Positions 42,861-54,160 of a stretch of DNA of 64,000 nucleotides are shown in pieces. The notes beneath the pieces were generated by a model, which was not told where the DNA came from, did no database searches, and saw nothing but the letters and a program-made list of their open reading frames with translations. The first letter of the stretch is position 1. The number at the start of each line of letters is the position of its first letter. Position numbers and translations under genes: made by a program. The DNA is from Desmodus rotundus. Lineage: Eukaryota > Chordata > Mammalia > Chiroptera > Phyllostomidae. Location: NCBI RefSeq assembly GCF_022682495.2, contig NC_071390.1, positions 165,131,220-165,195,219 on the forward strand, given 5' to 3'.

Positions 42861-45800
42861 ATTTGTATACATATGATGGAAAACTGTTCTGAATTAAAGA
42901 TAGTTTCCTATTACATTTTGAGCCCTAAAAATTCATTCATATGCTAAAAGGAAATCCCCATTCAATTCATGAAACAATACAGACACTACCCTGTAAAAAT
43001 CTTATAATTACAAAATAAACTACAAAATACATCCGGATGCTGTGTGTAAAATGTTTATGGCACATTTTTAAAATATATGACTAGAATAAAAAGAGGAAAA
43101 GGTAAATAGAGATATTTTTCAGAGCCCAAAATCTAAAGCAGGAGTCCAGATAGGTAAGCTGTTGAAGACCCAGGGACATATGCCGAGACCTCGAACGAGA
43201 GACAAAAATTTCTGTAATGCACGTTAAATGCCTTAACCCACATCCTTACGTGTCTCAGGTGATTAGCTCTGAACACACTGTTTACATTTGCTGTGTCCCT
43301 GTAACCGACAAACTGGCCATCAACAGAGCTTATGCCTAGTGGTTCAGTCTGGTACGAGAGAAGTTTGAAGATGAGTTAAGAAAATAGCCAAAAAGCATGA
43401 GAAGTAACACTCATAAAATGTGTGCTTGTATGTGTATAACTAATTTTCCTTAAATAAGCAGTTGTATTTAGGGAAGTTTTTCCATTCAGTCAAATGAACA
43501 GTGTGACTTTAGTCTGAGCCACTTTCCTACAAAGCTGGCATGGAACACAAATCATCTTAGGGCACATCGAGCTCTTCATTAATACAATCTCACATTGTGC
43601 GACGGAACCGTTTTCACATAACCAAACACACAATGAGACTGTGCTTTAGTTAATTTAGTTGGAGTTTGTAGCACAGGCATTGGTATCATTCCTCGCAGAA
43701 CTCAGATTTGTTAATTTAGCAAGCATACACTTGTCTGATCTTTAACTTTGGTTGCTACATGACTAGTAACGAGATTGCATCGGGCTTTTGTTTTTGTTTT
43801 TAATGTCACAGAGAACGTCAAGTTTAATTCTCTCCCCACACACCCATGCACTTTTGAAAATAATGAGCCTATTGTCATGCCGATAATCCCTGAATAAACA
43901 GAAAGAATTATATTAATAAATGTAGCTGCAACATTGTTTGCTGAGGAAGGAATGCTTTGTCTCAGAAGCATCTATTGATGAAGTCAGACACATTCAGTGA
44001 GCAGGGGAAGGAGCAGATACCTGCCTGAAGCCCTTGGAGGTGGGCGTTGTCATTTTTATGATTGAAACGGGACTCTGTTGGATTCAAAATCCCCAGTGGT
44101 TAGGTCTCTGCATCTCAACTCTGCTTAGTTTCAAGTGCCGCTCTGAAAACTTGTGTGATAATTAGTTTCAATACAGTTAGAAGCTTTTATTTTTAAATGG
44201 CCTACATGTTTAATTTACTCAACAAACTGAAATATGCCTGATCTCTTACCAGATTGTGTCATAATAACAGCTGCTTTTTAAAGTCTCAACTGGGACAATA
44301 GTTAAAAGTCCTTGAAAAGTAAATGACATACATTCAATTAAGCTAAAGAAATAGCTAAAACAACTACTATTTAGTGGGTTTTTAATTAGATGACTTCTAT
44401 TAAATTAGTGGTCTAACAGGGATTTCATGACCTCCCAAGATTGTGCTAGTTAGGAAGGAGACCATAAAAATTCCATTTAACTCTGTCTTGCGAGAGTGTG
44501 CTCACAGGCTGGGTATTTCTCTCATGAAGCATCCACATATTCATACCTGGCATGACACCATTAATTCCCTGCATAATGCTCAAGAGGAAATACAAGGTAG
44601 ATTATCCTTAGGTAGTAAATCAAAGCGACAGACTTTCTGATCGTGAGACGCAACGGTCTCTACTAATATCAGAGTCAGAGTGACTTGAGACCTTAATTAG
44701 AATTTCTTCCTTGCTTGAAAATTTCTGAGGCAGAAAAAAGAAAATTTATCCTCTTCACCATGGGGGATATTCTCAGTCTCTTGGTGGATCTTACTTGTAT
44801 TTCAATAAAAGGCCTTTCATGTGTTTTGCCCTTGTTTGTCTTATTAATCTTCCTCCTTTTGACCACTGCTGCCAAATCTGTAAGTTTTGATACTAATTTT
44901 TTTATTATTTTCAAAATCATAATGTTCTATTTCTCCTCAGTTTCTTTTGCCACCTGGGATGAGCTTCCATGTGAAAAACTCTGTTCACTGTTTAAAACAT
45001 TTGCTTTAGTATAATCTTCCCCGCGACGCCTCTCGAGACTCCACGTGCCCCATCCACCAACTCACCAGCCCCGACAGAGTGAACTTCTCGTCTTTATCAT
45101 CAGCTCTGTCCAGCAGACACATGCCGCGCTGACCGTTCTATGCTGTAAATGTCTATTTCACACAACAGACTACGAGATTTCTTCGGTCAAGGGTTTCGTG
45201 TGATTCAGGTACTTACTCCATTACTGATACTCCATAGTCAAACTTCGGCTGAAGTAAACTAACTGTTCAATGTATTCACTGCCTTTATTCTTCCCACTAA
45301 CCACCTTGTCAATTATTGATTCACTCCTTCAGGCACCCAAAACAAACCACACACACACATGCACACTGGGGTTTGTATCAAAGTAAAAAAAATCATGGGC
45401 TCTTGGCTTTTGTACGTGGGTCAGTTCTTATTTCTGCCACCTCTTATGAATAAGGCCAAAAATAAGATAAATTTCCTAAAACTCTGCCTCCTTTTCTGTC
45501 AACAGGGCTATGAGTTATGTGTGCTTCAAAGGACTATCTTAAGCAGTTAAATGATCAATGTGAAAAAACAATGTTGGTCATATGACCAAAATTTGTTTAG
45601 GTACAAATTTCCAGGCCCTTATCCTACATTGCCTGGTTGGATGGTCACTTCAAACCAAGGTAATGATGCTTTTGTCATTGTTATTTGCTAACGGGTGAAG
45701 TCATGTTTACACAGGTCAGGTAGTTTATCTCAGAACAAATAAGGAGACTAACTCTGGAAATCAAATTTTAGCTATCGCAATACAAAAAGAAAAATAAAAG

Positions 45801-46540
45801 GGCACTGATACAAAGGGGGCCTTGAGCAGTACGTGCAGAACAGCAGCCTCTGCTGCACAGCGTCAGTGCCGACGCCGAGACCCGTGAGGCTAGGAAACTG
45901 TAGACCTGCTTGAACTGCTTGCCCCGTAGCATGACTTCGGGCTTAGGAACAAAAGGAAGTGGCTGTGCCTTTCCTAAAAAGTAATTTACCACCTGTAATA
46001 AACAGGTGGCATTTTCTTGGCACACATGCAGGAGAGAGGAAGAAATTGGTAGACTAATCTGAGAAGTATAATCATGATTTATATATTAAGTTAATAAAAA
46101 TATGAACTAAAGGTCATCATTCAATTTCAAAATTTTTCCACAAGGGTAACTTGGCATTAATAGCTGAGAAGAGACATTTCTGGTTGATTAAAGATAAAAC
46201 ACATCTGTGTAGCTACATATTTTCAGAGTCCACAGACTCTGTACTGTGCCTGAAGGTCTAAGTCAATTTCCGAACCTCCTGTTCTTGCTGCCCCTGTGCC
46301 TGGGTTTTCTCTCTTCACTTTTCCCTTCAAATGTGCTTCCCTTCCTCACTGACATTCCTAGTGCACATGCTGGGCACACTCAATTATATCATCTTCCAAA
46401 TCTACACTCAGATCACTGAATTATACTTGTGTATAACAACTTATAATAGCAGGGTGAATACTCATAATAGTGAGTGCTTCCCTTTATTTTTACTTATCCT
46501 ATGCCATTTATATTGCTAAACATTTTTAAAAATCTATCTT
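42861..46540. other. Long unique stretch, candidate conserved non-coding DNA
   Basis: About 3.7 kb without a confident repeat. The parts at 43,150-43,650 (isolated CpGs such as ACCTCGAACGAGAG, GCGACGGAACCGTTTTC) and 44,160-44,430 (TTTTAATTAGATGACTTC, CATTCAATTAAGC) look complex and non-repetitive. A 99-codon forward frame at 44715-45014 is hydrophobic but without a start context or homolog I know. A G+C-richer segment follows at 45,010-45,140. On the reverse strand a frame at 45,768-46,025 encodes a Cys/Leu-rich 85-residue sequence I cannot assign. I see no exon. Confidence 0.45.
45989..46009. repeat. Perfect inverted repeat with two E-boxes
   Basis: CCACCTGTAATAAACAGGTG (plus G) has 8-base perfectly complementary arms (CCACCTGT / ACAGGTGG) around a 5-base loop. 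Each arm contains CACCTG or CAGGTG, the E-box type bound by ZEB and SNAI factors. It could form a short hairpin in RNA. Function is untested. Confidence 0.6.
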
Positions 46541-46544
46541 CTCT

Positions 46545-46700
46545 TTTATTATCCTTCAGTCCTAGGAATTATTATTATTGTAACCATCATTAGAAATGAA
46601 GAAATTAAAGCCCCATGTCCCATGACCAAGCACCTGGAAAGCACACAGCTGGTGTCTGAGCTCTGGCCTGTCTCACTCCAAAGCAGAACTGTTACATTTT
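46545..46700 (-). mobile_element. MIR SINE (antisense)
   Basis: AATTATTATTATTGTAACCA, GAAATGAAGAAATTAAAGCC, TGACCAAGCACCTGGAAAGC and GGTGTCTGAGCTCTGGCCTG follow antisense MIR blocks in order. Confidence 0.7.
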
Positions 46701-47394
46701 ACTGCCTCCCTGAATAACCCACAATTACTGTGTGCAGTAAGAATACATTGAGCAACTCTGTGATGCAAGTATGACGTTCGTTGTTGGGGATTTAAAAATA
46801 ATAAGACACAGTGATTAAGAGAAAGAAATCTGGACAACCAAGTAGTGGAGAGGAAAGGATGAACTACAGGTAAGTCAGACACTGTGAAAAATTATCGAGA
46901 ACCTTACCCAATTGGAATTCTGAAACATTTTCCCACTTATGAGAGACTAATCTGTATGTCACTGACAGCTACTTTTCTCCTCACCTTTGGTAGCTGTGCA
47001 AAGCTCAACAAAATTGTGTTAATTCAATGGAAGAGAAGAACGAAAGCAAGCAATGGGCTCTGAAGACACTGTATTCTAAACAAGGCTATTTCCTTCACTA
47101 AAAAGCTTCCATTGTTGCACAGTTTTCTAGATTACCCTTGACCCCCTGGGGATATGCAGGGAGTTCTCCACTAAAACCTTCTCTACGGCATGTACAGTCC
47201 AGACTAAACACTCCCCTTTGGGACAGTAATAGCTGGGAGGGTCACATACATTCTGCTACATTTCTCCTTTTAAATTTCCCCTCAAAAAATATAAGTTAAA
47301 TTTGTTCCACAGGGGACTAGTCATATCTATGTTTGTGTTTGTGTGTTATGTGACCCACTTCAGTGGAACAAAAATAATTTTCTACTTTAAAATG
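46701..47394. other. Unique DNA
   Basis: No gene or confident repeat is recognised. Confidence 0.5.
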
Positions 47395-47440
47395 TACTAT
47401 ACTATTTCATACTATTTCATACTATACTACTTCATACTAT
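47395..47440. repeat. Short imperfect tandem repeat (ACTATTTCAT)n
   Basis: The decamer ACTATTTCAT occurs twice in tandem and is flanked by partial units (ACTATACTACTTCATACTAT). Confidence 0.85.
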
Positions 47441-47454
47441 TATGCACCATTACT

Positions 47455-47570
47455 GTACACACGTTACCTTCAGTATAAAAAACAGTCTTGCAAAGTAAGT
47501 GTTATTAACATCCATATTTTCCAGTAAGGACTATAAGGTTGAAGAAATTATGTTAATTTTTCTGAATTAT
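47455..47570 (-). mobile_element. MIR SINE fragment (antisense)
   Basis: ACACACGTTACCTTCAGTAT, TGCAAAGTAAGTGTTATTAA, CATCCATATTTTCCAGTAAG and GGTTGAAGAAATTATG resemble the central part of antisense MIR. Confidence 0.55.
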
Positions 47571-47705
47571 ATATTGAGAGCTTGTTAAACACCAGAACCT
47601 GGTGATACAGCTGCTGTAATATAAATGTACATACCTTCATCCTCATGGAGTGAGCAATGCATAATGACATTTGTGATGTATTATAAAGCAAAATAAATAG
47701 TACTA
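47571..47705 (-). mobile_element. Possible L2 fragment (antisense)
   Basis: TATATTGAGAGCTTGTTAAA, CACCAGAACCTGGTGATACA and CATCCTCATGGAGTGAGCAA resemble the antisense L2 3' end ('attgagcacctactatgtgcca', 'gctggggataca', 'ccctcatggagc'). Confidence 0.5.
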
Positions 47706-48264
47706 CAGGAAATCAAAACTGTTCCATGTATAGGGTTAAAATAGGTACAACTCCAAAAGCGACAGTTGAGAAGAGATCCTGACTATATATAAAATTGGGG
47801 AGATGAACTTCATGGGAGAAAATAATGCAGGAAAACACACTAGCTAATTAAAGTTCTCAAGGTGGGGAAATTTCTAGCAAAGGCAAGAAAATTTTTTCAA
47901 AAGTCATGTAACTGGCATCTACTGGGAGATGGGAGCATAGCATGAGGTGGAATTGAAATCCTAAGAAAGGGCCTCTTCATACACAGCTTTACCTACAATT
48001 CTGGGGATTACCGATTGTACTTCTAAGGATAATAGAAAGATGATTAAAAGTTTTAGTGAGCAGTAATAAGATCAACTTTGCATTTTAACAGCTTCATTCA
48101 GGATGCTTCATGAGGAAATAATGAAGGAGCAAGGATTTGGGAGCAAGTCTGCCTAGCTCCAAAGCCTGGCTCTTCTCTCTGTACGTCACTGCTTCCAGCA
48201 CCCATTATTGTGTTGCTTTTCAGAGTAAACCTGTGGAATGGCAAATGCAGAAATTATCATTTAC
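47706..48264. other. Unique DNA
   Basis: No gene is recognised. Segments around 47,900-48,150 have some L2-like flavour (AGATCAACTTTGCATTTTAA, GCTTCATTCAGGATGCTTCA) but are too diverged to call. Confidence 0.4.
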
Positions 48265-48575
48265 TTGTTATACATATTGAAACCAGGATAAAAAAGATAA
48301 AGGTGGTCAGAAGGTGTACACTTGCAGCTATAAAATAACTAAGTCCTGGAGGTGTAATGTACAATGTGGTGCCAATAGTTGGTAACACTGTTTTGCATAT
48401 TTGAAAGTTGCTGAGAGAGCTGAAAATATGTGTAACTCTGTGTGGTGATGGATACTGTCAAGTCTTAATCCAATCATGATGTTGCATATGTACCTATATC
48501 GAATCTCCGTGCTGTATACCTAAAGTCCATGCAGTGTTGTCTGCTAATTATATCTCAATGAAAAGGAGAAAAGAG
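48265..48575 (+). mobile_element. L1 3' UTR (sense), with A-rich tail
   Basis: CTTGCAGCTATAAAATAACT, AAGTCCTGGAGGTGTAATGT, ATATTTGAAAGTTGCTGAGA, ATATCGAATCTCCGTGCTGT and AATTATATCTCAATGAAAAG are in the order of a common L1 3' UTR, ending in an A-rich tail near 48,575. Confidence 0.8.
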
Positions 48576-48593
48576 AAATGTAGAAGTCCAAGG

Positions 48594-48870
48594 TCATCGT
48601 TTTTATTTTGTTTTTTAACTGAATTTGTTGGGGTGACATTGGTTACTAAAATTATACATGGTTCAGGTGCACAATTCTGTAATACATCATCTGTATATTG
48701 TATTTTGTGTTCACCACCCCAAGTCAAGTCTCTTTCCATCACCATTTATTCCTCCAATACCTTCTTCTACCCCCTCAACCCCCTTTCTCTGTGGTAATCA
48801 CCGTAGTCTTGCCTGTGCCTATGAGTTTTTGTTTTCTTAATCCTGTCCCCTTTTTCACCCGTCCCAAGGT
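48594..48870 (-). mobile_element. L1 3' end (antisense), bat-type
   Basis: A T-rich start (TTTTTATTTTGTTTTTTAAC) is followed by TTGGGGTGACATTGGTTACT, AAAATTATACATGGTTCAGG, CACAATTCTGTAATACATCA and CCACCCCAAGTCAAGTCTCT. This is the complement of a younger L1 3' UTR I know from bats. Its poly-A side faces the poly-A side of the L1 at 48265-48575, so the two are tail to tail. Confidence 0.78.
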
Positions 48871-48929
48871 CTTCTTGGCAGTGACACAATAGGATTAGTG
48901 AGGTGATAAGTAATGGTCAAGAGTTGTTA

Positions 48930-49135
48930 TGGGCCTTCCTAGTGCCAGGTCCTGGTCTCCTTAATCTCAGAGTAATTACGATTTACTCCCAATTATCTGA
49001 AGAGGAAGCTATGACACACACATACACAAATAAGTATCTTCCCAAGTTCAAATACCATTATAATTCTAGAGCTCGAATTTATGATCACTGCCTCTTCTGG
49101 GTTCGACATACTGTACTGGACCATTGCTCAGCAGT
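48930..49135 (-). mobile_element. MIR SINE (antisense), diverged
   Basis: TTCCTAGTGCCAGGTCCTGG, CAATTATCTGAAGAGGAAGC and GAGCTCGAATTTATGATCAC resemble the start, centre and end of antisense MIR. Confidence 0.5.
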
Positions 49136-51005
49136 ATAAACTTTATATCAGTTCCTCTTGTCTACATAGAAGCTGACTGGCAAGTTTTATTCTTTCTTAT
49201 ACAACAGTATCACATGAGAGTATAACCAACATTTACAGTAGCCATAATTAGATGGATTTGCTAAAACGTATTAGTAATTGGATGCTTAGAGTATGCATGT
49301 AATTTTGTCCATATTTTACTGGTGTTTATCACAGATAATAAAAAGTATTCATAGTGATGATAAAGTAGTATAATATTATGACTGAGTATAATACAAAATA
49401 TCCATAAAGGTCCTTGGACACAAACAGTAGACTACAAAGAAATGTTTTCACTAATCCTCCTAGAAATAACAACAAAGCAACCCTTCTGAAACACACACTA
49501 CACTATTGTCAGAGTAAGTATGTTCTGTGAAATTATATGCCCCACTATTTGTTAGTTTAAATTAGCATACACTGTTTGGTTTCTCTCAATAAGAAATAAG
49601 GGTTTCTTGCCCATATATGTGAATATTCTCTGTGTGTTAAGTAAGTGCTCCCTGATTTAAAAAATATGCAAATCTATAAACTACTGCTTCAGTGCCTTCA
49701 TACTACACAACATGATTGCATGTTTGAATCCGCTTAAAATTTATCAGAATAATAAATGCTACAATTTTAAGTATATACATTACATGTGCATTTCATTAAA
49801 ATTAACTTAAAGTGTTACTCTTTATTCATATAATGGGTATTTAGATGTTGAGATGAGTGCTGGTGTCTCCTGACTTTGAAAGTAATCATCACCCCTAGTC
49901 TGGTGTGGCCTTTCCTGAACTACTATAAAATCACCTTCCATGGGACTTCTATTGAGTAAAATTAAAAGTACTTACTTTTTCCCTGTTGTTCAGGTTTTCT
50001 CTAACTTACAGATGTTTTCATTTTAACTGGCAGACATGCACCAAAAAAAAAGGGGGGGGGATGAAAGTCATGTGCATTTCACTTAGAATCTCCAAGCCAC
50101 AGAATCGCAATAATGTGGTTATAGAAAAAGACAACTTGTTTTAAGTGAACCAAATAATAGGGAGACTGTCACCTAAAGATTGCTACTCTCAGCTTTCCTA
50201 TGTTCTTTTTCCTTTAGTGTTGCGTCTGACATGTGGTGTTTGAAGAATGACATATAATTAAGAAAATTAAAATGTAAGGGGGAGAGGGTGGTTAAACAAG
50301 GAGACCTCGAATCTGGTAGACATTCATTCTGGACCAGTTCTATTCCCGACCACAGCGATGACATGTTTGCAGCCTGTGACTTCTTTATCCTGACAAAATG
50401 TTGTATCTTAGCACTGGCTATAGAAATTGGAACCATCCCTGGTTTCATAAATAATGTGCCAGCTGGAGCATGATGTAAACCTTCATTAACAAGATTGGGG
50501 CATGGTATTCAATAAACTTTTCCAATCACTGGTTCATTGTCTGTCAATTTCAATTTAGCAGAGCTATTTTTAGCTAGGGAGTAAATTGTTTTATATTGGC
50601 AGGGGTCTTGGTGGTGTGGTCATGCCAAAAGTCTTAATTAAGCAACAAAAAGCAGTATTATTTATATGTGCTTTAAAAAATGTACTTTGGGCTTCAGGCA
50701 AGTAACACTATGAATTTTCTTGAAGATCTTATAATTTATGACAAAAGTAAAAAAGTCCCTTAGAAAATAATTTTTCATGGTTTTCTTTTTAAAACTGTAT
50801 TTTCTATATCACAAGATCATGGTACATGAAATAATTCATTAGCCCATGGAGTCAATGGTTGATTTATTCTTTAAGAGAAATATCCCACAGAGATGAGCTC
50901 ATTACAGAAATTACAGTTTGGGTGAACACTGAAGTCAATGATTTTAATAGTTTCTTGAGTAGTTTCCCTAGGGTTTTTGTTACTATTCCTCCTCTTTTGT
51001 CATGT
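49136..51005. other. Unique A+T-rich DNA, candidate conserved elements
   Basis: No gene is recognised. An A9G9 tract lies at 50,043-50,060. At 50,470-50,720 the sequence is complex and rich in homeobox-type words (TTCAATTTAGCAGAGC, CTTAATTAAGCAAC, GGAGTAAATTGTTT), a typical look for a conserved non-coding element; this is inference. Confidence 0.45.
50043..50060. repeat. A9G9 homopolymer junction
   Basis: Nine A are followed by nine G. It is prone to slippage, and the G-run could stack; nothing more is evident. Confidence 0.95.
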
Positions 51006-51007
51006 AA

Positions 51008-51180
51008 CCCAAGAGATTCTTAACCAGGGGCCAATAAATATTCTTTGAGGAACATGAATGCCCTGATACTGAACACAAAATTTTGGATGTAGGAGTCAGA
51101 GATTTACATTGATTCTCAAAACTGTTATGGTACTAACAATAAAAATTAATAAATAGTGCTCTAAAGCCTTTTCTAGGGTA
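51008..51180. mobile_element. Possible old hAT-type fragment
   Basis: GAGATTCTTAACCAGGGGCC, followed by ACACAAAATTTTGGATGTAG, resembles an old mammalian DNA-transposon end of the type 'attcttaacctggggtccatgaa'. No second TIR is seen. Confidence 0.35.
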
Positions 51181-51344
51181 CTTTACGCACCTGTGTGGTT
51201 TTAGTGAATATACTAACACCTCCTACACTCATACAAATGGAGAGCACTCGAATCTTAACGGCAGAGCTATAGACCCTCAGATGAAAACACTGAAAGCAGG
51301 TACACTGCTCTTAAGCTTACCAACCCTACTATGTTTGCTACCCC

Positions 51345-52150
51345 ACCTTCTACACACCAAGAAAAGTAGATCTGCAACTCCTTCCCCTTCACTCACCTCG
51401 TGTACATACCCATCGAGTTCTGGTATGATTTTACACGCATGACAAATCTACCCTTTTTTCTTTATTATCACTCTCATTGCTTTAATTCAAGTCCTGAACT
51501 ATTCTTCTGCCACTTGCTTTCAAATTAGTTTCCTTGACTGGTATTCTCTCTTAAATCCTATCTCCATATAGTTATCTGAATGATAATAATATAAATCTGA
51601 CCATGCCATTTCTTTGCTAATTATGTCTTTGTGGCTATCCCTACTGAGAGGATAATCTGAAATAAGTTTCCCAGGATCTGGACTCCCCTGCCTACCACAC
51701 TGTCTAAATAGCATTCTCTATACCTAACTGGTTTACATCCCATTTCTGTCTTCTACCATAGACAATACAAACCAGATTCTTCTGTTACTTCAAGCTAAAG
51801 GGCATTTCCTGAAGATGTTGATCTTTCTCTACTCCATATATTTGCCCATGACATTGACTTCATTATGGTCTTCCTTTGCTTGAGTAGCCTGGTACAAACA
51901 CCAGTCACCACTGTCCTGACCATCTGCCCTTGACAGCCACATCTGAAAGCCTATTAAGTACTTTTCCTTATGCTTCCACATGAACTAATTCAAACCTTCA
52001 CAGCACTACCTACAGTGTAGAGAGCACCTGTTCTCTTCCCCAGTAAACTGACAGGTTCTTACAGTTGGGCCTGGTTTTTATCCACCTTTGTTTCAACAGT
52101 GTCTGCTGCATAGACGTGACTTAATTAATATATTTGGGAATAATGAATGA
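51345..52150 (+). mobile_element. L2 LINE, sense 3' end
   Basis: AAATCTGACCATGCCATTTC, AGGATAATCTGAAATAAGTT, CAGGATCTGGACTCCCCTGC, CATCTGCCCTTGACAGCCAC and TGGGCCTGGTTTTTATCCAC follow the sense L2 3' region ('cttctgatcatgtcactcccctgc', 'aggataaagtccaaactcc', 'gatctggcccctgcctacc'). It ends at AATAATGAATGAAAATG, the usual TGAA-type L2 tail. Diverged but in order over about 800 bases. Confidence 0.72.
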
Positions 52151-53334
52151 AAATGTAGGCACATACAACATATATGCATAATGAAAACATTTCCCTGAGC
52201 AAATCTCAGTTTCATCCCTCACAAAAAATGGCCCAAGCCTTCGTCTCTGAGGCAGATATCTCAGATTCCTTCCCAGGTATGTCACCCAAATAGAGATATG
52301 AAATACCAAATCCCGACATTTATATCTTCCTTGCAAGCATGTAAACATACTCATGTGTTTTCCCCCAACTTTTACCAAACTGAAGCAAAGACCGAACTAG
52401 AACAATCGGAATTTTGCAACCCACCTTCTATCCCAGCCCATTTTATAAAGATATTGATATCACTGCACACATGTGTGTGTGAACTTACACATGGAGAGAG
52501 GGATGGAGCGGAGATCAGCATTTCTGTGTCCTTCTGTTTTCTTTCTCGTTTTAGCAATTTTTCTAATTTTATTCAGGAATAGGGAAGTCCAGTTAAATTT
52601 TGCAAAGCCAACAATTATGAAAAACAAATTTTGAGTAATGCATTCTGGTTACTTTTTATAAATATCCAGGCAATTTAGTGACTTACAAAATACACTTAAA
52701 ATGTAGGCTTATCAGAATAAACTATTTTCTGACCTCTTTATTTCTTATCAGACACTTCCCTGAACTTTTAAATAGCATTTCCATTTTCCATGTGCTCAGC
52801 AGTAATTCTAAGAGTAAAGCACTCTCTTTTAAAACTTGCCTTTCATTCTCGGCTCTCATTTTTGGGAGGAGCACGTGGTTTTAAATTAGAATGTATGACA
52901 GTAGTTAGAAAAACTATTGGTACTGACAAAAATAGTAATAATAGAAAGTTGGGTTTTTCCACCTATCATGCCTGAACACAATCTAGTTTGCAAGGTTTTC
53001 TTTTCCTAAGGGCAACTATCCAGCAGGCTTTACACTGGTGCATTCTGGGAACATAAATTGAAGTTGGGCATTTACAGCATTGCACGAAGTGTCTAATGCC
53101 TGTAGGACCCAGGGCAAAGCCTCATCGGAGATTTGCATAATCATCACTAGTAAAGGATCACTCAGAAGCAGAAGCTGTAGGAACTCACTGTGAAGACTTG
53201 TCTCATTCACTGGGAAATATGAACTTTGTATTTGTTTAAATTTAATAATAAAATGGCATTAAACCATTATTACCATGTCTAGAAATGCCAAGAAATTACC
53301 ATATCTATGAAATTCTGTCATATGCTAACTTGAC
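52151..53334. other. Unique DNA
   Basis: No gene is recognised. A weak MIR/L2-like piece is possible near 52,740-52,860. Frames of 60-94 codons in both directions at 52,298-52,582 are composition-driven. Confidence 0.45.
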
Positions 53335-53495
53335 TTAACCAATATTTATTAGTTTGGTTTACTGAGTAAACACGTCCTGTGCTCCTGTTCTCTGACAGGC
53401 ACTGAGCTATGTCCTACCTAGTATTGCAGAGGTTAATATGAAACAGACTCGCTATGTTACAGAATCCAATATGCTAACAAAGGGGAATGTTTTTA

Positions 53496-53527
<32 letters not shown>

Positions 53528-54160
53528 TACCCCAAAGTGTGCTAGTACAGCAACTAAAGTACAGAACGAGCCCAGAATGAATTCTTATTAAATAAACAGG
53601 GCAAATTTTATATGAAAGTATTGAGGTCTCAAAGGTAGATAACGGGTTCACTGAGTTACATTGTTTGAGGGGAAATTGGATAACAATGCATTCACCAGAC
53701 ACTACTGGAAAAAGCATTTCAAGTAGAGAAAAGATTCTGTGACTAGATAGTCAAAAACTCTGTGATTTTTTAAACAAGAAATGTAAGGATGTTGTTTTTG
53801 AAAAAAATATGTACAAAGTTGAATGCGGGAAGGTAGGACTGAGCGTGAGGCAATGGGCAGATAAGGGTGAATTTCATGTAGCAAATAAAAATAGAAGATT
53901 AGTTCTTCCTGTGTGTGGTGAAGGGAGTCATTTATTCTATATGGATGTTAAAATTTTGATTCTTTAACAAAAAGAAAACTGAATATGTTATGCACGGAAA
54001 CATGTTTATATTTATAGTTGAGATAAATTATTTAACCATTGTATGGAGAATTGTCTGAAGAAAGGAGGAAACATAAGCAGAAATAAAACCTAGAAGCCTA
54101 TTCCAAAAGTAGAACCTAGATGTAGTAGCTTCAAATGGTAGGATAGGAATTAAGGTAAAG
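53335..54160 (-). mobile_element. Probable L2 LINE (antisense), interrupted by an AC tract
   Basis: CCAATATTTATTAGTTTGGT, TCTGACAGGCACTGAGCTAT, ATATGAAACAGACTCGCTAT, ACAGCAACTAAAGTACAGAA and AGCATTTCAAGTAGAGAAAA fit the antisense L2 order, although the part beyond 53,560 is diverged. The (AC)n tract at 53,501-53,527 is a later expansion. Confidence 0.5.
53501..53527. repeat. (AC)n microsatellite
   Basis: Thirteen AC dinucleotides without interruption. Confidence 0.97.

Noticed and set aside
44715..45014. 99-codon hydrophobic forward frame that could look like a membrane protein
   Set aside because: T-rich DNA yields Phe/Leu/Ile-rich frames by default; there is no start context, exon structure or family resemblance.
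45768..46025. 85-codon reverse frame considered as a possible processed pseudogene
   Set aside because: No poly-A tract, target duplication or parent gene could be recognised.
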